The notes: generated from the sequence alone by a model not told the origin. 64,000 bases of DNA from Bradyrhizobium campsiandrae (GCF_014529705.1 NZ_JAANIH010000017.1:80658-144657); one strand, 5' to 3'. Counted from the stretch's first letter, positions 52,465-62,018 are shown. Numbers and translations: made by a program.

Positions 52465-54228
52465 ATGGATCATCTTTCTGGATATGCGCGCAGGCCATTT
52501 GCCTTTGTCTTGCGCTATCTTCGACGACGACTGGCGTCGCATCTGGTGATTCTGGGCGCTGTGGTGGCTGCGGTTGCCTGCTCGGTAGGCACGCAGTACG
52601 GGGTTAAGTCGCTCGTCGACAGCCTCTCGGCGGGAACCGCTCACGGCGGCAGTGTATGGCTGGCATTCATTTTTCTCATGTCGCTCATTGCGGCCGACAA
52701 CTTTCTCTGGCGGATCGCGAGCTGGACAGCGAGCTTCACCTTCGTTCGCGTCACTGGTGACCTGCGTCGCGACATCTTCCGTCACCTGACGGGACACGCA
52801 CCGAGTTATTTCTCCGATCGCATGCCGGGCATGCTGACGAGTCGCATCACGGCGACTTCGAACGCGGTGTTCACCGTCGAAAACATGTTCGTCTGGAACG
52901 TGCTGCCGCCGTGCATCGCCACGGTTGCGGCCATCATGCTGATCGGAACCGTGAGCCCCTATATGGCCGCGGGCCTGATCGTGATCGCCGGCGGGATGGT
53001 CATTGCCATGTTCCGCCTGGCTGCCGCCGGCAAGCCGTTGCATGATGATTTCGCCGACAAGGCGGCCGTCGTCGACGGCGAGATGATCGACGTCATCAGC
53101 AACATGCCGCTGGTTCGTGCCTTCTGCGGGATCAGTCACGAGCACGAACGGTTCGACGCCACGGTGAACCGGGAACTCACCGCGCGCGGGCGCAGCCTGC
53201 GTTATCTCGAGAAGCTGCGGCTCACTCATGCAGGCGTGACCGTGATCCTGACAGTGACGTTAATGGCCTGGGCGATCACGCTCTGGCAGCAGGGCGAGGC
53301 GACCACCGGCGACGTCGTGCTGGTCTGCACGCTCGGCCTCTCGATTCTCAATGCGACGCGCGACCTTGCGGTCGCGCTGGTCGACGTCACCCAGCACGTC
53401 GCGCGCCTGACCGAGGCGATCGCTACGCTCCTGGTGCCGCATGAATTGCGCGATCACCCCGAGGCCGAGCCGCTGATCAAGAGCGGCGCCGCGATCGCGT
53501 TCAACAATGTCACCTTCGGTTATCCCGGCGCCGAGAAGATCTTCGAGCGTTTCAGCCTGCGCTTGCAGCCGGGCCAGCGGGTTGGTCTGGTGGGCCAGTC
53601 CGGCGGCGGCAAGTCGACTCTGTTCACGCTGATGCAGCGCTTCTACGACGTGGACGAAGGCAGCATCACCATCGACGGTCAGGACATCTCCAAGGTGACG
53701 CAGCTCAGCCTGCGCGAGGCGATCTCCGTCGTTCCGCAGGACATATCGCTGTTCCATCGCTCGATCAGAGAGAACATCCGATATGGCCGGCCGAACGCGA
53801 CCGACGACGAGGTGCTGCGCGCGGCGATCGCGGCGCGCTGCGATTTCATCGACAGCCTGCCTGAAGGTCTCGACACCATGGTCGGCGATCGCGGGGTGAA
53901 GATGTCCGGCGGCCAGCGCCAGCGCATCGCGATCGCGCGTGCCTTCGTGAAGGACGCGCCGATCCTGCTGCTCGATGAGGCGACCGCGGCGCTCGACAGC
54001 GAATCCGAGGAGGCGATCCGCGAGGCCTTGAGCCGGCTGATGCGCGGCCGTACCGTGATCGCGATCGCGCATCGCCTGGCGACGCTGCGCAATTTCGACC
54101 GTGTGATCGTGCTCAAGAACGGCAAGATCATCGAGGATGGCGCGCCTGATCGGCTGATGCAGGGCCACGGTCCGTATCGTGAGCTGGTGACGCAGGAAAT
54201 GAGCCGGCTCGCGAAGGTCGCCGCGTAG
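52465..54228 (+). CDS. ABC exporter, MsbA-like half transporter
   Basis: 587 residues with six membrane helices followed by an ATPase domain: Walker A GQSGGGKST (about 378-386), signature MSGGQRQRIAIARA (about 481) and Walker B LLLDEATAALDSE. It belongs to the lipid A/glucan/peptide exporter group and works as a homodimer. The ATG at 52465 has only a weak ribosome site. It is followed after 59 bases by the glucosidase gene, so a glycan or glycolipid cargo is possible but not shown. Confidence 0.88.
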   Translation: MDHLSGYARRPFAFVLRYLRRRLASHLVILGAVVAAVACSVGTQYGVKSLVDSLSAGTAHGGSVWLAFIFLMSLIAADNFLWRIASWTASFTFVRVTGDLRRDIFRHLTGHAPSYFSDRMPGMLTSRITATSNAVFTVENMFVWNVLPPCIATVAAIMLIGTVSPYMAAGLIVIAGGMVIAMFRLAAAGKPLHDDFADKAAVVDGEMIDVISNMPLVRAFCGISHEHERFDATVNRELTARGRSLRYLEKLRLTHAGVTVILTVTLMAWAITLWQQGEATTGDVVLVCTLGLSILNATRDLAVALVDVTQHVARLTEAIATLLVPHELRDHPEAEPLIKSGAAIAFNNVTFGYPGAEKIFERFSLRLQPGQRVGLVGQSGGGKSTLFTLMQRFYDVDEGSITIDGQDISKVTQLSLREAISVVPQDISLFHRSIRENIRYGRPNATDDEVLRAAIAARCDFIDSLPEGLDTMVGDRGVKMSGGQRQRIAIARAFVKDAPILLLDEATAALDSESEEAIREALSRLMRGRTVIAIAHRLATLRNFDRVIVLKNGKIIEDGAPDRLMQGHGPYRELVTQEMSRLAKVAA

Positions 54229-54287
54229 ACCCGATCGTTGCGTTTGCGTTGATCGCGTTCGACAGACAAGACGCAGGGGAGCAACTC

Positions 54288-56492
54288 ATGGCAGCCGAAG
54301 CCGTCACCAAGATCATTTCGGTATCGCAGACGGTCGAGACCGTCGCGGAGCAGGCGTTCTACATTCCGATGACGGGGCCCGCCGCGCGGCCTCGGCGGTC
54401 GCTCAAGCACGACGACACGTTCATCGTTCTGGACAGCCATGGCGACATCGGTGCGTCGGCCGGCGGGCCGGATGGCCTGTTCAACCATGACACGCGCTAT
54501 CTGGCGCGGCTGGAGCTGGTGCTCGACGATCTCCAGCCGCTATTGCTCGGCTCGAACCTGCGCGACGACAATTCGGGCCTGACGGTCGATCTCACCAACC
54601 CCGATATCTACCGCCAGGGCCGGCTCGTCCTGCAGAAGGACCTGCTGCACATCGTGCGCACGATCTTCCTGTGGCGCGGCACGGCGTATCAGCGCATCGG
54701 GCTGCAGAACCACGGCGAGCAGCCGGCCTCCTTCGAGCTGACGCTGCTGTTCGACAATGATTTCGCCGATCTGTTCGAGGTGCGCGGCGAACGGCGGCCG
54801 CGTCGCGGCACCGGCACCAGCAGGCTGATCGGGCCGACCGACGTGCTGTTCGAATATCGTGGCCTCGACGATGCCGAGCGCACCACCGGCCTGCACTTCG
54901 ATCCGCGTCCGACACGGCTCTCGGTCAATGCCGCGACCTGGCAGCTCGAGCTGGATCCGCACGAGGCGAAGTCGCTGTTCGTTGCCGTCTCCTGCAACCG
55001 GCCGGTCGGGGAAAAGCCGGCGCGCTTCTTCAGAGGACTGCTGGCGCATCGCCGCGAGATGCGGCAGTCGACCATCGGCGCGGCCAGCATCGAGACCTCC
55101 AACAACATCTTCAACGAGGTGCTGTGCCAGGCCATGGCCGACCTCAACATGCTGATGACGGAAACGCCGCAGGGGCGTTATCCCTATGCCGGCATTCCCT
55201 GGTATTCGACGACGTTCGGTCGCGACGGCCTGATCACCGCGCTGCAAATGCTGTGGGTCGATCCGCGGGTGGCGAAGGGCGTGCTGCGGCGGCTCGCGCA
55301 TTTCCAGGCCAAATCCGTCGATCCGCTCGCCGACGCCGCGCCCGGCAAGATCCTGCACGAGATGCGCGGCGGCGAGATGGCGGCGCTGCGCGAAGTGCCG
55401 TTCTCGCAATATTACGGCAGCGTGGATTCGACCGCCCTGTTCGTCCTGCTTGCGGGGCGCTATTTCGAGCGCACCGGCGACGAGCAGACATTGGCCGAGC
55501 TGTGGCCTGCAATCGAGGCGGGGCTCGCCTGGATCGACGGCCCGGGCGATCCCGATCAGGACGGCTTCGTCGAATACCAGCGCGCGACCGAGAAGGGACT
55601 CGCCAACCAGGGCTGGAAAGACTCCTACGACGCCATCTTCCACGCCGACGGCAAGCTCGCGGAAGGCAATATCGCGCTCGCCGAGGTGCAGGGCTATGTC
55701 TACATGGCCAAGCAGCTTGCCGCACGATGCGCGGTGAAGCTCGGCAAGGCCGATCTCGCCAGCAAGCTCGAGGCGGAGGCCAGGGCGCTGGCCGAACGCT
55801 TCGAGAACGCGTTCTGGTGCGAGGAGCTTGGCACCTATGCACTCGCGCTCGACGGTCAGAAGCGGCGATGCGAGGTCCGCACCTCGAATGCCGGGCAGGT
55901 GCTGTTCAGCGGCATGATCCGCGAGGACCGCGCCCGTCTCGTTGCGGCGGATCTGATGCAGCCGCATTTCTTCTCGGGCTGGGGCATTCGCACGGTCGCG
56001 CGCGGCGAGGTCCGCTACAATCCGATGTCGTATCACGACGGGTCGATCTGGCCGCACGACAATGCGCTGATCGCGCTGGGCCTCGCGCATTACGGCCTGA
56101 AGCACGCGGTCGCGCACGTGTTCAAGGGTCTGTTCGATGCCGCGACCTATATGGATCTGCGCCGGCTGCCGGAATTGTTCTGCGGCTTTCGCCGCGAGAA
56201 GCGGCGCGGTCCGACGCTCTATCCGGTCGCCTGTGCGCCGCAGGCCTGGGCCAGTGCGACGCCATTCACGCTGCTGGAGGCGGCGCTCGGCATCGAGTTC
56301 GACGTCGCGCGCTGCGAAATTCGTCTGCGCAATCCGCATCTGCCGGCGTTCCTGAACGAGGTCATCCTGCGCGACCTGCGCCTCGGCGAATCCAGCGTCG
56401 ATTTGCGCGTCAGCCGCCACGGCCAGGACGTGGCGCTGGAGGTGCTGCGCACGCGCGGCCGGATCCAGGTGTCGATCGTGCTGGCGCATTAG
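54288..56492 (+). CDS. Glycogen-debranching-type amylo-alpha-1,6-glucosidase
   Basis: 734 residues from ATG 54288, with GGGGAG 6 bases upstream. The N-terminal 280 residues form the bacterial glycogen debranching N-domain (GPDGLFNHDTRYLARLEL). The catalytic (alpha/alpha)6 barrel follows, with WYSTTFGRDGLIT, NQGWKDSYDAI and SYHDGSIWPHDNALI, the segments that supply acid and base residues in this family. It hydrolyses alpha-1,6 branches or related glucosides. It is cytoplasmic, sits between an ABC exporter and a PRC-barrel protein, and may share regulation with the stress-controlled glycosyltransferase. Confidence 0.88.
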   Translation: MAAEAVTKIISVSQTVETVAEQAFYIPMTGPAARPRRSLKHDDTFIVLDSHGDIGASAGGPDGLFNHDTRYLARLELVLDDLQPLLLGSNLRDDNSGLTVDLTNPDIYRQGRLVLQKDLLHIVRTIFLWRGTAYQRIGLQNHGEQPASFELTLLFDNDFADLFEVRGERRPRRGTGTSRLIGPTDVLFEYRGLDDAERTTGLHFDPRPTRLSVNAATWQLELDPHEAKSLFVAVSCNRPVGEKPARFFRGLLAHRREMRQSTIGAASIETSNNIFNEVLCQAMADLNMLMTETPQGRYPYAGIPWYSTTFGRDGLITALQMLWVDPRVAKGVLRRLAHFQAKSVDPLADAAPGKILHEMRGGEMAALREVPFSQYYGSVDSTALFVLLAGRYFERTGDEQTLAELWPAIEAGLAWIDGPGDPDQDGFVEYQRATEKGLANQGWKDSYDAIFHADGKLAEGNIALAEVQGYVYMAKQLAARCAVKLGKADLASKLEAEARALAERFENAFWCEELGTYALALDGQKRRCEVRTSNAGQVLFSGMIREDRARLVAADLMQPHFFSGWGIRTVARGEVRYNPMSYHDGSIWPHDNALIALGLAHYGLKHAVAHVFKGLFDAATYMDLRRLPELFCGFRREKRRGPTLYPVACAPQAWASATPFTLLEAALGIEFDVARCEIRLRNPHLPAFLNEVILRDLRLGESSVDLRVSRHGQDVALEVLRTRGRIQVSIVLAH

Positions 56493-56513
56493 CGCGCATT
56501 GCGAGGAGGGTTC

Positions 56514-57035
56514 ATGCGTACCGTCCGATGGCTGGTCCTGAGCACGGCGATCGTCGCGGGACTGACGGTTGCCGTATCGCGTGCTGCCGAGGAGCTGCCC
56601 GCGGCGACGAACGAGGCGAACGCGCCGCCGACGATTCCGCCGCCGGCCTCGGTCGTGCCGGTGACGCCGAAGGACGCCGCACCGCCGCCGTCGGTGACCA
56701 TCATCGGCGCCAGCGACGCCCACGGCGTGCTCGGCCGCGACGTGCGCAGCGCGGCGGACGAGGACATGGGTCACATCGTCGATGTCATCGTCGACCTGAC
56801 AGGTCATGTCCGGGCCGCGGTGATCGACTTCGGCGGTTTCCTCGGCGTCGGCAGCCGCAAGATCGTGGTGGACTGGAACGCGCTTCGGTTCGGCAAGATC
56901 ACCAACAAGAAGGACAGTATCACGCTGGAATTGACCAAGGCGCAGGTCGCGGCCGCGCCGGAATACAAGGAAGACACGCCGATGGTCGTGCTGGGTGCGT
57001 CCGGCAGTCTCCAGCCGCTGCAAGCCATCCAGTGA
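56514..57035 (+). CDS. Exported PRC-barrel domain protein
   Basis: 173 residues from ATG 56514 with GAGGAGGG just upstream. A signal peptide (to about residue 29) and a Pro/Ala-rich linker are followed by a PRC-barrel (HGVLGRDVRSAADEDMGHIVDVIVD, FGGFLGVGSRKIVVDW). Such proteins are small beta-barrels, often stress-associated, with unknown biochemical role. It follows the glucosidase gene by 21 bases, so it is probably co-transcribed. Confidence 0.8.
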   Translation: MRTVRWLVLSTAIVAGLTVAVSRAAEELPAATNEANAPPTIPPPASVVPVTPKDAAPPPSVTIIGASDAHGVLGRDVRSAADEDMGHIVDVIVDLTGHVRAAVIDFGGFLGVGSRKIVVDWNALRFGKITNKKDSITLELTKAQVAAAPEYKEDTPMVVLGASGSLQPLQAIQ

Positions 57036-57058
57036 GGAGGGGGGAGGGCTGACCGCCT

Positions 57059-58372
57059 GTGCTCTTGTCGAGGAAGCCTGATCATGAGAAGGGCGAGGGA
57101 CGCGTTGAACAGGACAACGTCGCCGCGCCCGTCCTTGCGGGCATACCCGCGCCGTCGCGCCGCAGCCTGCGCGGTCTCGACTGGTTCATCTTCTTTCTCG
57201 CCGACGTGCAGACCGGCTTCGGTCCTTTCATCGCCGTTTATCTGACGACGCAGAAATGGACGCAGGTCGAGATCGGCTTCGTGCTGTCGATCGGCGGCAT
57301 CGTCGCGCTGATCGGCCAGATGCCGGGCGGCGCCATCATCGACGCCGCCAAATCGGAACGGCTGGTCGCAGCGCTCGCGATCGCGACCATCGGCTGCTGT
57401 GCGCTCGCCTATGCGGCGATGCCGATCTTCGCCGTCGTGGTGACGGCCGCCACGCTGCATGCGGCGGCGAGCTGCGTGCTGGGTCCGGCGATCGCCGCGA
57501 TCAGCCTCGGCCTTGTCGGCCCGCTCGCGATCGGCGAGCGGCTGGGCCGCAACGCCCGCTTTGCCTCGCTCGGCAACGGCGTTGCCGCCGCGGTGATGGG
57601 CACGGCCGGATATCTGCTGTCGAGCCGTTCGGTGTTCCTGGTGACCTTCCTGCTCGCGATCCCGACCCTGATCGCGCTGTCGCGCATCCGGGAGGAGGAG
57701 GTCGACATCGCGCGCTGCCACGGCGAGATGCCGCGCGAGGCACCCGAGCCCGGCGACACCAATATCTGGCATCTGATCCGGCAGCGGCCGCTCATCGTCT
57801 TTGCCCTCAGCGTGTTGCTGCTGCAGCTGGCCAATGCCTCGATGATGCCGCTGATGGCAAGCGCGGTGACGGCGCGCTCGAGCCAGTGGGCGACGGTGCT
57901 GGTGGCTTTCTGCATTGTCGTGCCGCAGGCGATCGTGGCGCTGCTGTCGCCGAGCGTCGGACGCAAGGCCCAGGCGTGGGGGCGGCGTCCGCTGCTGCTG
58001 ATCGGGTTCGGCGCGCTGGCGATTCGCGGGGTGCTGTTTGCGACCGTGCGTGATCCCTATCTGCTGGTCGCGGTGCAGGTGTTCGACGGCATCACCGCGG
58101 CGGTCTTCGCGGTGATGATTCCGCTGATCGTCGCGGACGTCGCGTTCGGCAGCGGGCACTTCAATCTGGCCCAGGGCATCGTCGGCACCGCGACCGGCAT
58201 CGGTGCTTCCTTGAGCACGGCGCTCGGCGGCTATGTCAGCGACAAGTTCGGCAATGCCACGGCTTTCTTCGGCCTGGCAAGCGTCGCTGCGACCGGGCTG
58301 CTCCTGATTCTCTTCGTGATGCCGGAAACCCGGCGCGCGGGCATGGCCGCGGCAAAAGAAATGGCCGGCTGA
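57059..58372 (+). CDS. MFS transporter
   Basis: 437 residues from a GTG behind a GGGGGGAGGG stretch. It has about 12 helices with an MFS-typical first half (DWFIFFLADVQTGFGPFIAVYL, GAIIDAAKSERL). The substrate is unknown; the protein belongs to a group of rhizobial MFS proteins whose cargo I cannot name. It follows the PRC-barrel gene after 23 bases and ends convergent to fixK2 with a hairpin in between. Confidence 0.82.
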   Translation: MLLSRKPDHEKGEGRVEQDNVAAPVLAGIPAPSRRSLRGLDWFIFFLADVQTGFGPFIAVYLTTQKWTQVEIGFVLSIGGIVALIGQMPGGAIIDAAKSERLVAALAIATIGCCALAYAAMPIFAVVVTAATLHAAASCVLGPAIAAISLGLVGPLAIGERLGRNARFASLGNGVAAAVMGTAGYLLSSRSVFLVTFLLAIPTLIALSRIREEEVDIARCHGEMPREAPEPGDTNIWHLIRQRPLIVFALSVLLLQLANASMMPLMASAVTARSSQWATVLVAFCIVVPQAIVALLSPSVGRKAQAWGRRPLLLIGFGALAIRGVLFATVRDPYLLVAVQVFDGITAAVFAVMIPLIVADVAFGSGHFNLAQGIVGTATGIGASLSTALGGYVSDKFGNATAFFGLASVAATGLLLILFVMPETRRAGMAAAKEMAG

Positions 58373-58389
58373 ACGAAGTCGGCCGGCCA
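58362..58389. terminator. Hairpin between convergent MFS gene and fixK2
   Basis: TGGCCGGC (58362-58369) pairs with GCCGGCCA (58382-58389), covering the end of the MFS gene. There is no U-tract on either side, so its role in termination is uncertain. Confidence 0.4.
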
Positions 58390-58412
58390 AGTTGGTAGGG
58401 AGGACGAAAAGC

Positions 58413-59111
58413 TCAGGCGTCGAGATTGTGCAGGCGCTGGCGGTTGCGCAGCACGATCTGGCGGGCGCCGGAGAAGCCGAGAATGCCCTGGGCATGAAGC
58501 TGCGACAGCGCGCGGGAGACGGTTTCAAGGGTGAGGCCGAGATAGTCGCCAATGTCGCGGCGGCACATCGGCAGCGCCATCATGCCGGCAACGGCGAGGC
58601 GGCGGTCCATTTCGAGCAGGAAGGTCGCAACCCGCTCCATCGCGGTCTTGCGGCCGAGCAGCAGCATGTGGTCTTCGGCGTGACGCAGCTCGCCGGCCGT
58701 CATGGCCCAGAGCTTGCGGGCGACGACAACGTCGGTGCCGGCAGCCTTCTCGAGGCTGGTCCGCTTCACCAGACGCACGCTGGTGTCGATGATGGCTTCG
58801 GCGGCGAGGCGATGGGTCGCGCCGGATTCGAGGCCGAACACGTCGCCTGGAAGGTGGAAAGCGCCGATCTGGCGGCGGCCGTCGGAGAGCAGCTTGTAGC
58901 TGCGGACCGCGCCGGAGACGACCTGGTAGACATATTCCGCCGGCTCGTCCTCACCGTAGATCTCTTCGTCCTTGCGATAGGAGAACTCGGTGGCAACCAG
59001 ACCGACATGGCCGGTGATCGCGCCGAACTGGTCGGTAACGGGATGGGCGGGGGCAATCTTGCCACCGATTTGGGTGTTGATCGCCTGGGTGTTGATCGTC
59101 TGGGTCAGCAT
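58413..59111 (-). CDS. fixK2: FixK2, CRP/FNR-type regulator of microaerobic genes
   Basis: 232 residues from the ATG at 59111, chosen because GGAG lies 9 bases before it (an ATG at 59120 abuts that GGAG). This start makes the only cysteine residue 183, in PMCRRDIGDYLGL, exactly the redox-sensitive Cys183 known in B. diazoefficiens FixK2. A cNMP-type beta-barrel is followed by a helix-turn-helix (IGDYLGLTLETVSRAL). There is no N-terminal cysteine cluster as in FNR, so it does not sense oxygen by Fe-S. It activates fixNOQP and other targets with TTGA-N6-TCAA boxes. FixJ controls its expression. Confidence 0.95.
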   Translation of the reverse strand: MLTQTINTQAINTQIGGKIAPAHPVTDQFGAITGHVGLVATEFSYRKDEEIYGEDEPAEYVYQVVSGAVRSYKLLSDGRRQIGAFHLPGDVFGLESGATHRLAAEAIIDTSVRLVKRTSLEKAAGTDVVVARKLWAMTAGELRHAEDHMLLLGRKTAMERVATFLLEMDRRLAVAGMMALPMCRRDIGDYLGLTLETVSRALSQLHAQGILGFSGARQIVLRNRQRLHNLDA

Positions 59112-59195
59112 CTGCGCCATCTCCGTTGTGATGGCGCTTTCCTACGCGGTATCGGGTGCTTCGAAAATTTCGCGAGATATCTTAAGGGGGGTGCC

Positions 59196-59213
59196 TTACG
59201 TAGAATTCCGTAG
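59196..59213 (-). promoter_or_regulatory. Candidate FixJ-binding site before fixK2
   Basis: The plus strand reads TTACGTAG (59196-59203), 7 of 8 bases like the FixJ consensus GTAMGTAG as I recall it, with an imperfect inverted CCGTAGG following. It lies about 90 bases upstream of the fixK2 start, a suitable distance for FixJ-dependent activation. Confidence 0.4.
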
Positions 59214-59253
59214 GTCAGGGGGCCGATCCAGGTCAGTCAGGGTCGTGCGCCGG

Positions 59254-59673
59254 TTAGCGCGGTCGGTCCTGGATGGCGCGGCGGATGCGTTTGACCAGGT
59301 TGTCGTCGAGAAGAGGCTTCAAAACCACCTCTTTGACGCCAGCCGCCGCCGCCCGGGCCGAGATATTGCCGTCCGGATAGCCCGTGATCAGGATCACCGG
59401 GGTATCGCCGCTGGACTGACGCAGCCGGCCGGCGAGCTCGATGCCGTTGATATCGGGCATCTTGTAGTCGATCACGTAGCAGTCCGCGCCCGATGGGCTC
59501 GTCGCGTTGAGCAGTGCCGTGGCGTTCCGGAAGGTCCGCACGGCAAAGCCGTCGGTTTCCAGCAGGAAGCGCAGCGATCCCAGCACGGCGTCATCGTCGT
59601 CCACCACGTAGACGACGGGCTGTGCGGGCAAAGCCATTGGCAGCTGCCGAGGGTGCGAGCCGATCTCGATCAT
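59254..59673 (-). CDS. Single-domain response regulator (receiver only)
   Basis: 139 residues, only a receiver domain: acidic cluster VVDDDDAV, phosphoacceptor Asp69 in CYVIDYKMPD, Thr in ILITGYP and Lys in VVLKPL. There is no output domain. It lies between fixJ and fixK2, like the rrp gene (bll2758 position) of B. diazoefficiens, in the same direction. It may tune the phosphate flow of FixL-FixJ or serve another kinase. The start could also be the ATG at 59637. Confidence 0.88.
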   Translation of the reverse strand: MIEIGSHPRQLPMALPAQPVVYVVDDDDAVLGSLRFLLETDGFAVRTFRNATALLNATSPSGADCYVIDYKMPDINGIELAGRLRQSSGDTPVILITGYPDGNISARAAAAGVKEVVLKPLLDDNLVKRIRRAIQDRPR

Positions 59674-59716
59674 TCTGATCGACTACCACAGACGGAAAGT
59701 CCGGCCTTGACTTGTC

Positions 59717-60334
59717 TCAATCCTTCAGCATGCCGGCGCGCATGGCCATCCGCACCAATTCCGAGAGGCTGTTGGCCTGCATCTTGGTCATGACATTGGC
59801 GCGGTACACCTCGATGGTGCGCGGGCTGATGTCGTACTCGCGGGCGATCAGCTTGTTGGAGAGCCCCGCCACCAACCCCTCCATGACCTGGCGCTCCCTC
59901 GGGCTCAAGGAGGCGACGCGGGCGGCGATATCCTGGGCGACGGCCTCGCTCTTGGCCGCGGGCTCTGCCTGGCGGATGGCGGTCTCGATCATGGCGGTCA
60001 GGCGGTCGTCCTCGAACGGCTTTTCCAGGAAGTCGACGGCGCCGAGCTTCATCGCCTCGACTGCGAGCGGCACGTCACCGTGGCCGGTCATCATCAGGAT
60101 GGGAAATGGCGAGTTCTGGTCCTTCAACAGCTTCAAGAGCTCGATTCCGTCGAGGCCCGGCATCCTGATGTCGGAGACGATGCAGCCGAAGGCAAGGCCG
60201 GGCAGGGCGTCGAGGAAGGATTGCGCGTTGTCGAACAACGCGACGCCGTAGCCCGCGGAATCCAGCAGGAAGCTGAGCGAGTCCCGCATCGCCTCGTCGT
60301 CGTCGATGACGTAAACATGTCCCTTGGTCGTCAT
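59717..60334 (-). CDS. fixJ: FixJ response regulator
   Basis: 205 residues. The receiver domain has VIDDDEAMRDS and Asp55 in IVSDIRMPG, the site phosphorylated by FixL. A LuxR-type HTH follows (SPRERQVMEGLVAGLSNKLIAREY). Phosphorylated FixJ activates fixK2 at low oxygen. It begins 3 bases after fixL ends, so the two are co-translated. Confidence 0.97.
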   Translation of the reverse strand: MTTKGHVYVIDDDEAMRDSLSFLLDSAGYGVALFDNAQSFLDALPGLAFGCIVSDIRMPGLDGIELLKLLKDQNSPFPILMMTGHGDVPLAVEAMKLGAVDFLEKPFEDDRLTAMIETAIRQAEPAAKSEAVAQDIAARVASLSPRERQVMEGLVAGLSNKLIAREYDISPRTIEVYRANVMTKMQANSLSELVRMAMRAGMLKD

Positions 60335-60337
60335 TGA

Positions 60338-61855
60338 TCAGCTCTCGTCGGCTGCTGGCAGGGTGAAACGGAATGTCGCACCGCCCGAGGCGTTGTTCTC
60401 GGCCACCATGCGGCCGCTGTGAGCCTCGATGATCGAGCGGCTGATCGACAATCCCACGCCCATGCCGGTCTCTTTGGTGGTGAAGAAGGTCTGGAACAAG
60501 TTCGGAAGCACATCGTCCCGGAAGCCGGAGCCGGTGTCCGACACCTCCACCTCGATCATGTCATCGCCGATGCGCTTGTTGGCGACGACGAGCTCGCGCT
60601 GCGGCGACTGCGCCATCGCTTCCAGCGCGTTGCGGAACAGGTTGACCAGCACCTGCTGGATCTGCACCCGGTCGGCGAGCACAAGATCGGCGTCGGAATC
60701 GAGATTGAAGCGGAGCTGCACGTTCTGCTCGCGTGCACCGGCGAGCCCGAGCGCACCGGCTTCCTCGATCAGTTTCGACAGGCTTTCGATCCGCTTCTCG
60801 GATTCGCCGCGGGCGACGAAATCGCGCAGCCGCCGGATGATCTGACCGGCACGCAGCGCCTGCTCCGAGGCGCGATCCAGCGCGCTTTCGATCTTCTGCG
60901 TGTTCGGGTTCTCGATGCCGGCGAGCAATCGCCGCGATCCCTTCATGTAGTTGCTGATCGCTGCCAGCGGCTGGTTGATCTCGTGGGCAAGCGCGGAGGC
61001 CATCTCGCCCATCGCGGTCAGCCGCGAGACGTGCAGGAGCTCGGATTGCAGTTCCTGGAGCCGCGCCTGGGTCTGCTGGTGCTCGGTAAGGTCGCGGACG
61101 AAGCCGGTGAAGTGGGGCTCGCCACCCGACTGCATCTCGCCGATCGACAGATGCATCGGGAAGGTGGTCCCGTCGCGGCGCCTGCCGGTCACGATGCGGC
61201 CGATGCCGATGATGTGCGGATCATTCGTGCTGCGATAGCGCGCGATGTAGCTGTCGTGGCGGGCGCGGTCCGGCTCCGGCATCAGGATGCTGACGTTCTG
61301 GCCGATCGCCTCGTGTTCGGACCAGCCGAACAGTCGTTCGGCCGCCGTGCTGAACAGCTGGATGATGCCGCGACCGTCGATGACGATCATGGCATCGGGA
61401 ATGGTGTGAAGGATGGAGCGAAGGTGGGTCTCGCGCGTCCGCAGCGCGTCCTCGACCTGCTTCTCCTCGTCGATGTCGAGGAAGATGCCGCTGAGATGCC
61501 GGGCGAGGCCGGCCTCATCCTTGATCAGACCGGCGCGAGCCCTGATCCATTTGCCGCGGTCGGACGTCCCGGCAGTCCTGAAGGTGACGTCGAAGCCGCC
61601 GCTGTGCTCGGTGACCTGCCTGATCGCAGCTTCGACGTGTTCGCGGTCCTCGGACGCAAGACGCGACAGAAACAGGGCGTAGCTGGCCGGCTGGCCCTGC
61701 TCGATTCCGAGCAGCATCCGCGCGGTTTCCGACCATTCCAGCTCGCGTGTCGCGAGGTCGAGATCCCACGTGCCGACGCCGAATCCTTCGATTCGGACCC
61801 GGAAATGCTCGCCGCGATGATCGTCGGACGGGTGCGTTACGCGGGTCGGCGACAA
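60338..61855 (-). CDS. fixL: FixL, haem-based oxygen sensor histidine kinase
   Basis: 505 residues from a TTG at 61855, preceded by AGGAG 7 bases upstream; the N-terminus SPTRVTHP then lines up with B. diazoefficiens FixL and gives the same length. A PAS-like domain is followed by the haem PAS with His200 (RHDSYIARYR) and the Arg220 region (IIGIGRIVTG), then the kinase with His291 (ALAHEINQPL) and the ATP-binding N, G1 and G2 boxes (NLFRNALEAM, DTGSGF, GMGVGLSI). When oxygen leaves the haem the kinase phosphorylates FixJ. It is soluble; no membrane span is seen. It is divergent from the stress-protein gene. Confidence 0.97.
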   Translation of the reverse strand: MSPTRVTHPSDDHRGEHFRVRIEGFGVGTWDLDLATRELEWSETARMLLGIEQGQPASYALFLSRLASEDREHVEAAIRQVTEHSGGFDVTFRTAGTSDRGKWIRARAGLIKDEAGLARHLSGIFLDIDEEKQVEDALRTRETHLRSILHTIPDAMIVIDGRGIIQLFSTAAERLFGWSEHEAIGQNVSILMPEPDRARHDSYIARYRSTNDPHIIGIGRIVTGRRRDGTTFPMHLSIGEMQSGGEPHFTGFVRDLTEHQQTQARLQELQSELLHVSRLTAMGEMASALAHEINQPLAAISNYMKGSRRLLAGIENPNTQKIESALDRASEQALRAGQIIRRLRDFVARGESEKRIESLSKLIEEAGALGLAGAREQNVQLRFNLDSDADLVLADRVQIQQVLVNLFRNALEAMAQSPQRELVVANKRIGDDMIEVEVSDTGSGFRDDVLPNLFQTFFTTKETGMGVGLSISRSIIEAHSGRMVAENNASGGATFRFTLPAADES

Positions 61856-62018
61856 GCGATGCTCCTGGTCCTGATGCGGTGGCTCCGGATGCGGATACCA
61901 TTTTGCCGCAATGTCGCCAACCCCGGCTAAAGGCATAGTCCGTCGCTCGTGCAGGCCGTAATGGCGCCCACCCTAATCCGTCGCCTGCCCTGGGCGAGGT
62001 CGCGCCCGCAGCCCTGCC

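Noticed and set aside
54540..57023. 827-codon open frame antisense to the glucosidase and PRC genes
   Set aside because: Runs across two well-supported genes and their gap; the product has only shadow-type composition.
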